A stretch of 7,160 bases of DNA from Comamonas sp. lk (GTDB taxonomy: Bacteria; Pseudomonadota; Gammaproteobacteria; Burkholderiales; Burkholderiaceae_C): positions 1 to 7,160 of the forward strand of contig CAMDHL010000107.1 in assembly GCA_945898105.1 (NCBI GenBank), read 5' to 3'. Under the pieces are notes generated by a model that saw only the letters and a list, made by a program, of their open reading frames with translations, made no database searches and was not told the origin of the DNA. A program made the translations under genes and the position numbers. Below are positions 1-5,992 of this stretch, in pieces. Every line of letters begins with the position of its first letter. The stretch's first letter is position 1.

Positions 1-609
1 CTCTTCATTGACAAAGTCAGCACCTGGATTGGCCAATTTTTTTCTTGGTTGATCTTGGCTCTGACTCTGATGATTGCTTGGGAAGTTTTTTCCCGCTACT
101 TCCTTGACAATCCCCATGCATGGGCTTTTGACGTGATGAGCATGATGTACGGCTCGCTGTTCATGATGGCCGGCGCCTACACCTTGTCCAAGAATGGCCA
201 TGTACGCGGCGATGTGCTTTACGGTTTTTTCCCGCCACGTCTGCAAGCCTGGTTTGACTTAATTCTTTACTTTCTGTTTTTCATTCCGGGCGTGTTTGCT
301 TTGGCTTATGCGGGCTACGGTTTTGCGGCAGATTCTTGGGCCATCAACGAGCACTCCAACGTAACGGCTAACGGCCCGCCGGTGTACCCCTTTAAAACCA
401 TTTTGCCAATTGCGGGGGCTTTTCTGCTGGCCCAAGGTCTTGTCGAGATTGTGCGTTGCATCGTTTGTATCAAGCAGGGTGAATGGCCTAAACGAGGCGA
501 CGATGTGGACGAGGTCGATGTCGAAAAACTCAAGGAAATGGTCAACGTAAAGGACGAAGACATCGCCAAACTCGATGCGCTGTTGACGGCTGGCAAGGGA
601 ACTAAATAA
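1..609 (+). CDS. dctQ: TRAP transporter small permease (DctQ family), 5' partial
   Basis: The frame is open from the first base, so the start codon lies upstream; 202 residues are visible. TRAP small permeases are inner-membrane partners of the large permease in sodium- or proton-coupled, binding-protein-dependent uptake of organic acids and similar solutes. About four hydrophobic segments are seen (visible residues roughly 9-31, 44-62, 82-106 and 131-156). The WEVFSRYF stretch after the first helix and GHVRGDV at 66-72 are typical of the family. An unusual hydrophilic tail follows the last helix (about 160-202), rich in Asp, Glu, Lys and Val and probably cytoplasmic. The TAA stop shares one base with the ATG of the large permease, so the two are almost certainly co-translated. 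The sequence style recalls the mannitol/chloroaromatic (FcbT2-like) branch, but the substrate cannot be read from the sequence. A TTG at 49 is not the likely start because family-like sequence continues upstream of it. Confidence 0.9.
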   Translation, partial: LFIDKVSTWIGQFFSWLILALTLMIAWEVFSRYFLDNPHAWAFDVMSMMYGSLFMMAGAYTLSKNGHVRGDVLYGFFPPRLQAWFDLILYFLFFIPGVFALAYAGYGFAADSWAINEHSNVTANGPPVYPFKTILPIAGAFLLAQGLVEIVRCIVCIKQGEWPKRGDDVDEVDVEKLKEMVNVKDEDIAKLDALLTAGKGTK

Positions 610-2561
610 TGAAAAAAGAAATCTGGTTTGGCCTGACGATCATGGCTCTGGTCGTGTTGACGGCCTTTATTTTGCTGCCTGCACCCTCCCAGATGGCCAA
701 CGGCCACTTGGGGCTTTTGATGCTGGCCTTGGTGGTGGTAGCGATCATGTTGGGTTTCCCAACGGCCTTCACATTGATGGGCATGGGAATGATCTTCGCC
801 TGGATCGCCTACAAGAGCCAAAACCCTGCTTTGGCGGTGCAGCAAACCCTCGACCTGATGGTTCAGCGTGCCTATTCCGTCATGTCCAACGACGTGCTGA
901 TCTCGATCCCCTTGTTCGTGTTCATGGGCTACCTGATTGAGCGTGCCAACCTGATTGAGAAATTGTTCAAAAGCATGCACTTGGCCATGGCCCGTGTGCC
1001 GGGTTCTTTGGCTGTGGCCACCATCGTGACCTGCGCTATTTTTGCGACAGCCACCGGCATCGTGGGTGCGGTGGTCACGCTCATGGGCTTGCTGGCGTTA
1101 CCCGCCATGCTGCGTGCAGGCTACAGCGTTCAGTTGTCAGCCGGTGCCATTACCGCAGGCGGTTGTCTGGGCATCCTGATTCCGCCTTCAGTCATGTTGA
1201 TCGTCTATGGCGCGACGGCAGGTGTGTCGGTGGTCAAGTTGTATGCCGGTGCGTTTTTCCCGGGAATTATGCTGGCTAGCTTGTATGTCCTTTATGTAGT
1301 CATTATTGCCAAGATCAAACCCAGTATGGCTCCGCCCATGTCGGCCGAAGACCGTTTTGTGCCCTTACCTGCGTTTGCCCAAGTGGTGTCTAAAGACATT
1401 AGCAATAACGTATTGCCCGGCTTGATCGGTGCCCTCAAAGGCAAGCGCAATGCGGCTGTTCCCATGCGCGATCTGCTCAACCATCTGAGCATTGCCTTAC
1501 TGCCCGCTTTGGCGGTAGCTGCAATCATGGGGACTATTTATTTCAAGGTCACCGCACCTCTGCCTGTCGAGGCGGTATCAGGCGTGATGGCCATGGGTGG
1601 AGATCTGGCTGACTCGACCGGCGCCACAGAAGAGGTCCCCAGTGTCAGCGGGTTAGCAGAGCCCGAAGCCGGTGGTTTGCAAGAACCACCGGGCGTGGCC
1701 GAAGTAGCCAAAGCAGATGCGGCACCTAGCGCAGAGCCGCTCAAAGTGGAGTCACCTGCTGTCGTTACTGCGGCTGCAGAAGCGCCCGCGGCCGAAGCTG
1801 AGCGCCAACCAGCGCCACTGTCTTTCTGGATCGGTTTGGCTAGTTGTGCGGTGGCCTTGGCCCTCTTCTATGCCTATTTCAGCTTTGCGCGTCTAGAGAT
1901 CTTTAAGATGCTTCTGGGCTCGTTCTTCCCGTTGGCCCTCATGATTTTGGCGGTGCTGGGAACCATCGTGTTTGGCCTGGCCACACCAACCGAGGCCGCC
2001 GCCATGGGCTCCTTGGGTGGTTTGCTGCTTGCGGCCGCTTACCGACGCCTGAACTACGTGGTATTGCGCGAGTCGGTGTACCTGACGGCTAAAACCAGTG
2101 CCATGGTGTGCTGGCTGTTTGTGGGCTCTAGCATTTTCTCGGCGGCATTTGCACTGTTGGGTGGCCAAGAGATCATCAACACCTGGGTGCTGGGCATGGA
2201 CCTGACCCCTGTGCAGTTCATGATCCTCGCGCAAGTGGTTATTTTCTTGCTGGGCTGGCCCTTGGAGTGGACCGAGATCATCGTGATTTTCATGCCGATT
2301 TTCATTCCCTTGTTACCCCACTTCGGCATCGATCCCTTGTTCTTTGGCTTGTTGGTAGCTCTAAACCTGCAAACCGCGTTCCTCAGCCCACCCGTGGCCA
2401 TGGCAGCGTTCTACTTGAAGGGCGTGAGCCCGCCTCACGTCACTCTCAACCAGATCTTTGCAGGTATGTTGCCTTTCATGGCCATCCAGGTTTTTGCAAT
2501 CTTCCTGCTCTACACGTTCCCCGCAATCGGAATGTGGTTGCCAGAACTGTTGTACAAATAA
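609..2561 (+). CDS. dctM: TRAP transporter large permease (DctM family) with central insertion
   Basis: A 650-residue polytopic membrane protein, the transport-catalysing subunit of a TRAP system. The DctM core is recognisable in two halves. Residues about 30-245 include the GxxIPPS-type motif (GILIPPSVML, 188-197). Residues about 430-650 begin the second half with the TPTEAAAMG motif (459-467). Usual DctM proteins are near 430 residues; the extra 170-200 here lie between the halves. The insertion has a predicted helix at about 292-312, an Ala/Pro/Glu/Val-rich linker at about 315-402, and a second helix at about 404-424. The ATG overlaps the dctQ stop by one base, and AAGGGA at 595-600 is a good ribosome binding site 8 bases before it. 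FcbT3-like large permeases are also longer than average, so the insertion may be a subfamily trait. The substrate is unknown; the binding protein is not in the window. Confidence 0.92.
   Translation: MKKEIWFGLTIMALVVLTAFILLPAPSQMANGHLGLLMLALVVVAIMLGFPTAFTLMGMGMIFAWIAYKSQNPALAVQQTLDLMVQRAYSVMSNDVLISIPLFVFMGYLIERANLIEKLFKSMHLAMARVPGSLAVATIVTCAIFATATGIVGAVVTLMGLLALPAMLRAGYSVQLSAGAITAGGCLGILIPPSVMLIVYGATAGVSVVKLYAGAFFPGIMLASLYVLYVVIIAKIKPSMAPPMSAEDRFVPLPAFAQVVSKDISNNVLPGLIGALKGKRNAAVPMRDLLNHLSIALLPALAVAAIMGTIYFKVTAPLPVEAVSGVMAMGGDLADSTGATEEVPSVSGLAEPEAGGLQEPPGVAEVAKADAAPSAEPLKVESPAVVTAAAEAPAAEAERQPAPLSFWIGLASCAVALALFYAYFSFARLEIFKMLLGSFFPLALMILAVLGTIVFGLATPTEAAAMGSLGGLLLAAAYRRLNYVVLRESVYLTAKTSAMVCWLFVGSSIFSAAFALLGGQEIINTWVLGMDLTPVQFMILAQVVIFLLGWPLEWTEIIVIFMPIFIPLLPHFGIDPLFFGLLVALNLQTAFLSPPVAMAAFYLKGVSPPHVTLNQIFAGMLPFMAIQVFAIFLLYTFPAIGMWLPELLYK
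1371..1883 (+). other. Insertion within DctM: two helices plus Ala/Pro/Glu-rich linker
   Basis: This part of dctM (about residues 255-425) has no counterpart in the ordinary DctM layout as I know it. It encodes a short polar stretch, a hydrophobic helix, roughly 90 residues of low-complexity sequence dominated by Ala, Glu, Pro and Val, and another hydrophobic helix. Because it adds two helices, the orientation of the second DctM half should be unchanged, leaving the linker on one side of the membrane; which side cannot be told. The reading frame is intact throughout, so this is not a frameshift artefact. Boundaries are estimates from where family-like sequence stops and resumes. Confidence 0.6.
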
Positions 2562-2573
2562 AAGTCAAAGCGC

Positions 2574-2619
2574 GCCCAAACACCTTAGATTTTAAATTTG
2601 GGTGTTTGGGTGTTTGGGC
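2574..2619. terminator. Possible bidirectional terminator between convergent dctM and sulP
   Basis: The left arm GCCCAAACACC (2574-2584) is an exact 11-base complement of GGTGTTTGGGC at 2609-2619. Its last ten bases also pair exactly with GGTGTTTGGG at 2601-2610, because the right arm contains a tandem TGTTTGGG duplication (2603-2618). Two mutually exclusive hairpins are therefore possible. It starts 13 bases after the dctM stop. On the + strand no clear T-run follows; on the - strand the stem is followed by a T-rich stretch (CTTTGACTTTTATTTG), so it could serve sulP even though it lies about 170 bases beyond that gene's stop. Confidence 0.5.
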
Positions 2620-2649
2620 ACCTTTGCATTGCAAGCCTAAATGGTTAGC

Positions 2650-2695
2650 CTGTGTACCGAATCTTGGTGAAAGTTAGTACACAGCAGCGTTTTTT
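2650..2695 (+). terminator. Candidate intrinsic terminator downstream of dctM
   Basis: CTGTGTAC at 2650-2657 pairs perfectly with GTACACAG at 2677-2684, leaving a 19-base loop, and a run of six T follows at 2690-2695 after a 5-base spacer. The arrangement resembles an intrinsic terminator, but the loop is long and the T-run is not directly adjacent, so it would be weak. It could act as a second stop for transcripts leaving the TRAP genes before they enter the convergent sulP gene. Confidence 0.4.
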
Positions 2696-2757
2696 GAGAG
2701 CAACTCGGACCAGACCAAGCGTCACGAACAAGCCGTCGATTGCATAAAGCTGCAGGC

Positions 2758-2777
2758 CAATGCAATGCAATGCAATG
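2758..2777. repeat. Pentanucleotide tandem repeat (CAATG)x4
   Basis: Four perfect copies of CAATG lie about 10 bases beyond the sulP stop codon in the convergent intergenic region. It is a short simple-sequence repeat outside any coding frame. Copy number might vary by slippage, but a functional role is not evident. Confidence 0.85.
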
Positions 2778-2787
2778 ACAGTGCAAT

Positions 2788-4527
2788 TTACTTACACGGC
2801 GCGAAAACGCGCACGGTGCATTTTGCGCAGGTTTGGGGGTTGAGCCGCGCTTTGATGGTGGGCATCAGGTCATCGCCTAGGGTGAAGAAATTTTCTGCGC
2901 CGATGGCGTCAAAAGCGCCGCTTTTGCGCAGCATGGCCAGGGGCTCGTCCTTCATATGAAAGATGTACAGCCCACCGCCCAGCGCGCGGCGGCGTTGGGC
3001 TTCTTGCGCCAGCCACTGCGCACCACCCAGGTCTACAAAATTGATGCCGGAGGCCGCCAGCAGCACATGCACGTGCGCCGGGTTTTGTGCGTCGATGGCT
3101 TGCATGGCTTCCTGCAAATGGTTGACGGCGCCAAAGAAAATCGAGCCATTGATGCGAACGATTTTGAGCTGAGGGCAATCCGGTAAACCGGTGCTTACGC
3201 TAAAGGCCGGCGGCATCTGTCCGGGCACCGGTTTGACATCATCCAAACTGGGTTGCGAGGTGCGCTTGAGATAGAGAAGCAGGGACAAAGCTACGCCGAT
3301 GTAAATCGCAAATTCCAGCTGCACCGTGAGCGTGGCGATCCAAGTGGTCGCCAGCACGGCTGTCTCGGCACGACTGGCTCGCAAGATTTCGCCAATGTGG
3401 TGAAAGTCGATCAACCCCCAGGCCACGACAAACAAGATGCCGGCCATAGCAGCCACCGGCAGATATTGCGCAAGGGGGGCCAGAAACAACATAATGAAAA
3501 GCAGGAACACCGCCGAAAAAATCGCCGCCAAAGGCGTTTGAGCGCCCGCCTGTACATTGAGTCCGCTGCGGTTGAACGAGCCGCTGGAGGCATAACCGGA
3601 GAAAAAAGCACCCACAATATTCGACAAACCCTGGCCGATAAATTCCTGGTTGCCGTCAATGCGCTGTCCGGTGTTCAAAGCCATGGAGCGCGCGATGGAC
3701 ACCGCTTCGGTCAAAGCCAAAAGTGCCACCGCCATGGCGATCGGCGCCACGGTCTGGATAGTTTGCCAGTCAAAGTCCGGGCTAGACAACGGGGGGAAAC
3801 CGATGCGCAGCGCGCCGATGCTGCCCACGCCGGTGCGCTCCAAGCCCCAAGCCTGGTTCATGGCATAGGCCAGCACACTGCCACTGACCATACCCACGAT
3901 CATGTGCGGGACGCGCGGCCACCACCGCCGCGCGGCAATGCAGCAAAGCACGGTGAACAGGCTTACCGAAGTCACAAAAGGGTTGATGTCTTGCGCCTGC
4001 TGCACCAGGCCTTGCAGCACCGCCGCTACGGATGCGCCACGCGGCAGCGCAATACCGAAAAAGTTTTTAATCTGGCTTATGGCAATCAGCACCGCCGCAC
4101 CGGCGGTAAAGCCGACTACCACGGTATGCGATACAAAATTCACCAACGTTCCCAGGCGCAATCCACCCAGTAGTAATTGAAACAGGCCCACCAAAAAGGT
4201 CAGGGTCAAGACAAGTTGCACATAGTGCGGGCTACCCGCTTCGGCCAGCGGGCTCATGGTGGCAAAGACCACGATAGAAATCGCCGTAGTCGGCCCGGAC
4301 ACCAGATGCCATGACGAGCCCCACAGCGCCGCGACGATGGCCGGCAACATGGCCGCGTACAAACCATACTCTGGCGGCATACCAGCGATGGTGGCAAAGG
4401 CCACGCCTTGCGGCACCAAAATCAAACTACCGGTTAGGCCGGCGATCAGATCGGCGCGCAAGCTGGCGCGGGCTACACGCGGCCACCATTGCAAAAAAGG
4501 CAGCCATCGCTGCAAACCAGAACTCAT
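2788..4527 (-). CDS. SulP-family anion permease with STAS domain
   Basis: A 579-residue inner-membrane transporter of the SulP (SLC26-like) family, which moves sulfate, bicarbonate or other anions. The N-terminal two thirds (about 20-420) form the hydrophobic transport domain. Family landmarks include LIAGLTGSLILVPQGVAFA near 27-45, the early GPTTAISIVVFA motif at 78-89, LTEAVSIARSMA at 272-283 and SGSFNRSGLN at 315-324. A STAS domain follows (about 453-560); its SGINFVDLGG segment (493-502) occupies the conserved STAS loop but has Asp-Leu-Gly where anti-sigma antagonists carry a phosphorylatable Ser/Thr. The extreme C-terminus has CAKC at 567-570 and a further Cys at 578. The ATG is preceded on the minus strand by GAAGG (4534-4538) six bases upstream, supporting this start. 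The gene is convergent with the TRAP genes and divergent from tauABC. Sulfate is a reasonable guess given the neighbouring sulfonate importer, but bicarbonate cannot be excluded. Confidence 0.93.
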   Translation of the reverse strand: MSSGLQRWLPFLQWWPRVARASLRADLIAGLTGSLILVPQGVAFATIAGMPPEYGLYAAMLPAIVAALWGSSWHLVSGPTTAISIVVFATMSPLAEAGSPHYVQLVLTLTFLVGLFQLLLGGLRLGTLVNFVSHTVVVGFTAGAAVLIAISQIKNFFGIALPRGASVAAVLQGLVQQAQDINPFVTSVSLFTVLCCIAARRWWPRVPHMIVGMVSGSVLAYAMNQAWGLERTGVGSIGALRIGFPPLSSPDFDWQTIQTVAPIAMAVALLALTEAVSIARSMALNTGQRIDGNQEFIGQGLSNIVGAFFSGYASSGSFNRSGLNVQAGAQTPLAAIFSAVFLLFIMLFLAPLAQYLPVAAMAGILFVVAWGLIDFHHIGEILRASRAETAVLATTWIATLTVQLEFAIYIGVALSLLLYLKRTSQPSLDDVKPVPGQMPPAFSVSTGLPDCPQLKIVRINGSIFFGAVNHLQEAMQAIDAQNPAHVHVLLAASGINFVDLGGAQWLAQEAQRRRALGGGLYIFHMKDEPLAMLRKSGAFDAIGAENFFTLGDDLMPTIKARLNPQTCAKCTVRVFAPCK

Positions 4528-4595
4528 AGAAAACCTTCACTAAGGGTTTGCGCAAGGCGGCCAGAAGGCCCTAAATTAGCAGAAAACCGCCTAGG

Positions 4596-4626
4596 GATAA
4601 ACCCGTGCCTCGGTCGCCACAGTCAA
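4596..4626 (-). promoter_or_regulatory. Weak sigma-70-like promoter candidate for sulP
   Basis: On the minus strand TTGACT (4621-4626) resembles a -35 box, and TTTATC (4596-4601) is a poor -10 box at a long 19-base spacing. It sits about 70 bases upstream of the sulP start. This is the best match I see, but it is weak; no sigma-54-like element was seen on this strand. Confidence 0.2.
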
Positions 4627-4690
4627 GCGCTTGGCGCTGCTGGGCAGGCCCAAAATTTTGTAAGCAACGGGCTTTTCTCCAGCGAAACGC

Positions 4691-4705
4691 GCACCATTTT
4701 GCTCC
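4691..4705. promoter_or_regulatory. Degenerate second NtrC-type site
   Basis: GCACCA-TTT-TGCTCC has one perfect NtrC half-site and a second half matching four of six positions, with the same 3-base spacer as the perfect site. Its centre is 23 bases upstream of that site's centre, about two helical turns, which would suit cooperative binding of two dimers. Alone it would be unconvincing. Confidence 0.4.
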
Positions 4706-4713
4706 AACTTGCA

Positions 4714-4728
4714 GCACCAGCCTGGTGC
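4714..4728. promoter_or_regulatory. NtrC-binding site (perfect dyad)
   Basis: GCACCA-GCC-TGGTGC is a perfect inverted repeat with a 3-base spacer. It matches the enterobacterial NtrC enhancer pattern as I know it (GCACYA-N3-TGGTGC, as at glnA). Its centre is about 25 bases upstream of the -24 element and roughly 50 bases from the inferred tauA transcription start. NtrC is the response regulator that activates sigma-54 promoters under nitrogen limitation. The position is closer to the promoter than most NtrC enhancers, which is the main reservation. It could also affect sulP, whose start is about 190 bases away. Confidence 0.65.
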
Positions 4729-4745
4729 GCTTTGCTCGTTTTAAC

Positions 4746-4760
4746 TGGCACTATAAAGGC
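4746..4760 (+). promoter_or_regulatory. Sigma-54-type promoter of tauA
   Basis: TGGCAC at 4746-4751 matches the -24 element exactly. The essential GG (4747-4748) and GC (4759-4760) are separated by ten bases, the obligatory spacing. The -12 element reads AGGCA instead of TTGCA, so it is imperfect but keeps the key GC. The inferred transcription start is near 4772, giving a leader of roughly 110 bases before tauA. An NtrC-type dyad lies directly upstream, which strongly helps the call. The embedded TATAAA could alternatively be read as a sigma-70 -10 box, but I see no good -35 partner. Confidence 0.55.
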
Positions 4761-4837
4761 ATGCATCTGGCTCTAGTATGGGGGCGGCGCAGAAGCCAAA
4801 CTCATAAGCTCATGCACTTGGCTTGTATGCAGGGGCG
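4760..4837. repeat. Imperfect direct repeat in tauA promoter/leader
   Basis: Two copies of a 27-base unit occur at 4760-4786 and 4811-4837, 51 bases apart. They share the blocks CATGCA, CT, GGCT, GTATG and GGGGCG in order when small gaps are allowed; without gaps 18 of 27 positions agree. The first copy begins at the -12 element. A spacing near five helical turns would suit a repressor or activator contacting both copies, but no regulator is identified. Confidence 0.5.
4793..4824 (+). promoter_or_regulatory. Inverted repeat in the tauA leader
   Basis: AAGCCAA (4793-4799) pairs exactly with TTGGCTT (4818-4824) across an 18-base loop. If transcription starts near 4772 this would form a small hairpin in the untranslated leader, with its right arm inside the second direct-repeat copy. 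No T-run follows, so it is not a terminator. A protein-binding or mRNA-structure role is possible but unproven. Confidence 0.3.
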
Positions 4838-4884
4838 TAGCATGGGCCTCGTTTACCCCGTTTATTTACTTGAAAGGTTGATCG

Positions 4885-5904
4885 ATGAAAAAGACTCTAG
4901 TTCCAGTTATCGCCAAATCTCTGATGGGCGTGATGGTCGCTGTAGGCCTGTCCACAGCGTTCGCACAAGCCAAAAAAGAGGTGACTTTTGCTCACCAGGA
5001 CATGCAATTGCCCTACCGCATACTGATGGACGCTGAGCTCGAAAAAGCAACCGGCTACAAAATTAACTGGCGCATGTTCGGCGGCGGCGGCGAAGTGATC
5101 AAAGCCATGAGCTCTGGCGACGTGCAAATCGGCGAAGTGGGCTCCAGCCCGCTGGCAACCGCCACCAGCCAGGGCCAGGACCTGCGCTTGGTTTACATCT
5201 TGGACGATATTGCAGCGTCTGACCAACTGATTTCGCGCAATGGCGCAGGCATCAACGGCTGGAAAGATCTGGTCGGCAAGAAAGTGGGAACACCTTTCGC
5301 CTCCACCGCCCACTACTCCCTGATGGTTGGTCTGCGCCTGGAAGGCGTCGATGCCAAGAGCGTCAACGTCATGAATCTGCCTCCACCAGCCATCGCGGCG
5401 GCCTGGGAGCGTGGCGATATTGACGCGTCGTTCATCTGGGATCCGGTGCTGTCCAAGATCAAGCGCAACGGCAAGAAGATTGCCGACTCCGGCGACATGG
5501 GCAAAAAAGGCTACCCCACGTTTGACGGCCTGGTCGTCGACGCGAAATGGGCAGCTCAAAACCGCGACTTCGTAGTTGCAGCGATCAAGGCCATCAGCAA
5601 AGCGGACGCCGACTACCGCGCCAATGCAGCCAAGTGGACTGTAGGCTCACCCCAGGTCAAGGCCATTGCCAAGTGGACCAAGGCTGACGAAAAAGACGTG
5701 CCCGATGCCATGGCCGCGTTTGCTCTGCCTGATCCGGCTGCCCAAATGTCCAACGCATGGTTGGGCGGCGGTACCGCCGGTGGCGCAGCCAAAACGCTTG
5801 AAAACAGCGCCAAGCTCTGGAAAGAAATCGGCCGTATCACCGATGTCAAGGCAGACTACAGCGTCTTTATCGATAGCAGCTACCTGCGCGACGCAATGAA
5901 GTAA
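4885..5904 (+). CDS. tauA: TauA-like taurine/sulfonate ABC transporter substrate-binding protein
   Basis: A 339-residue periplasmic binding protein that captures taurine or a related sulfonate and hands it to the TauBC membrane complex. Residues 1-27 form a clear signal peptide: MKK, a hydrophobic core, then AFA with cleavage before Gln28 (or after AQA at 29). The mature part matches E. coli TauA, as remembered, in several blocks: GDVQIG..GSSPLA (78-91), TAHYSL (141-146) and [17 protein letters not shown] (164-180). The ATG follows GAAAGG (4872-4877) by seven bases. Upstream lie NtrC- and sigma-54-like elements, so expression is probably tied to nitrogen status. Downstream, 116 bases containing a strong terminator separate it from tauB. 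Family membership is secure; taurine itself is inferred, and nitrogen-regulated TauA relatives may bind other substrates. Confidence 0.9.
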   Translation: MKKTLVPVIAKSLMGVMVAVGLSTAFAQAKKEVTFAHQDMQLPYRILMDAELEKATGYKINWRMFGGGGEVIKAMSSGDVQIGEVGSSPLATATSQGQDLRLVYILDDIAASDQLISRNGAGINGWKDLVGKKVGTPFASTAHYSLMVGLRLEGVDAKSVNVMNLPPPAIAAAWERGDIDASFIWDPVLSKIKRNGKKIADSGDMGKKGYPTFDGLVVDAKWAAQNRDFVVAAIKAISKADADYRANAAKWTVGSPQVKAIAKWTKADEKDVPDAMAAFALPDPAAQMSNAWLGGGTAGGAAKTLENSAKLWKEIGRITDVKADYSVFIDSSYLRDAMK

Positions 5905-5912
5905 TCTGCACC

Positions 5913-5940
5913 GGCCAGGATCAGGGCATGAGCCCTGGCC
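5913..5940 (+). other. Hairpin just after tauA
   Basis: GGCCAGG (5913-5919) pairs exactly with CCTGGCC (5934-5940), and a competing inner stem CAGGGC-ATGA-GCCCTG (5922-5937) is also possible. No T-run follows, so it is not an intrinsic terminator alone. Starting 9 bases after the tauA stop, it could protect the 3' end of a tauA-only transcript from exonucleases. Confidence 0.5.
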
Positions 5941-5960
5941 CTTGGCTGTTTGCCAGCAGA

Positions 5961-5992
5961 GGGGCAACTTGCACAAAGTTCGCCCCTTTTTT
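5961..5992 (+). terminator. Intrinsic terminator between tauA and tauB
   Basis: GGGGC-AACTT (5961-5970) pairs with AAGTT-GCCCC (5976-5986, one bulged C at 5981) across a five-base loop, and six T follow immediately at 5987-5992. This is a textbook intrinsic terminator. It lies inside the tauABC operon, 57 bases past the tauA stop and 28 bases before the tauB start. That gap is too short for a separate full promoter, so tauBC probably depend on read-through. Confidence 0.85.

Larger units (their letters stand above)
4528..4884. other. Divergent control region between sulP and tauA
   Basis: This 357-base gap carries no convincing gene. From left to right it holds the sulP ribosome binding site (4534-4538, minus strand), a weak sigma-70-like candidate for sulP, two 10-base perfect palindromes (CAAGCGCTTG at 4624-4633 and CAAAATTTTG at 4651-4660) of unknown meaning, a weak and a perfect NtrC-type dyad (4691-4705 and 4714-4728), a sigma-54-like element (4746-4760), an imperfect direct repeat (4760-4837), an inverted repeat (4793-4824), and the tauA ribosome binding site GAAAGG (4872-4877). 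Confidence 0.85.

Noticed and set aside
315..980. A 221-codon open frame on the - strand across the dctQ/dctM junction
   Set aside because: Its His/Gln-rich translation is typical of an antisense shadow, and both genes on the other strand match known families.
1551..1815. Low-complexity part of dctM as a frameshift or a separate inserted gene
   Set aside because: The frame stays open, DctM-like sequence resumes in the same frame, and there is no start site, terminal repeat or target duplication around it.
2562..2787. Possible tRNA, small RNA or mobile-element remnant in the convergent gap
   Set aside because: No cloverleaf, no transposase fragment and no terminal inverted repeats with target duplication were seen; only hairpins and a short tandem repeat.
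3253..4173. A 306-codon open frame on the + strand opposite sulP
   Set aside because: It lies entirely antisense to a well-supported SulP gene, its translation is rich in Gln, His, Arg and Lys without recognisable domains, and it has no supporting context.
4753..4758. TATAAA as a sigma-70 -10 box for tauA
   Set aside because: No suitable -35 hexamer was found 16-18 bases upstream, and the same bases fit the spacer of a sigma-54 element better. It is not fully excluded.
4605..5036. Open frame overlapping the tauA start, with possible leader-peptide starts at 4761 and 4812
   Set aside because: It runs through the NtrC-type and sigma-54-like sites and 150 bases into tauA in another frame. The 4761 ATG precedes the inferred transcription start, and no convincing ribosome binding site precedes 4812. 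The repeated MHLA seen in its translation simply reflects the DNA direct repeat.
4897..5559. A 220-codon open frame on the - strand opposite tauA
   Set aside because: It is an antisense shadow of a clear TauA-family gene, with no recognisable domain.
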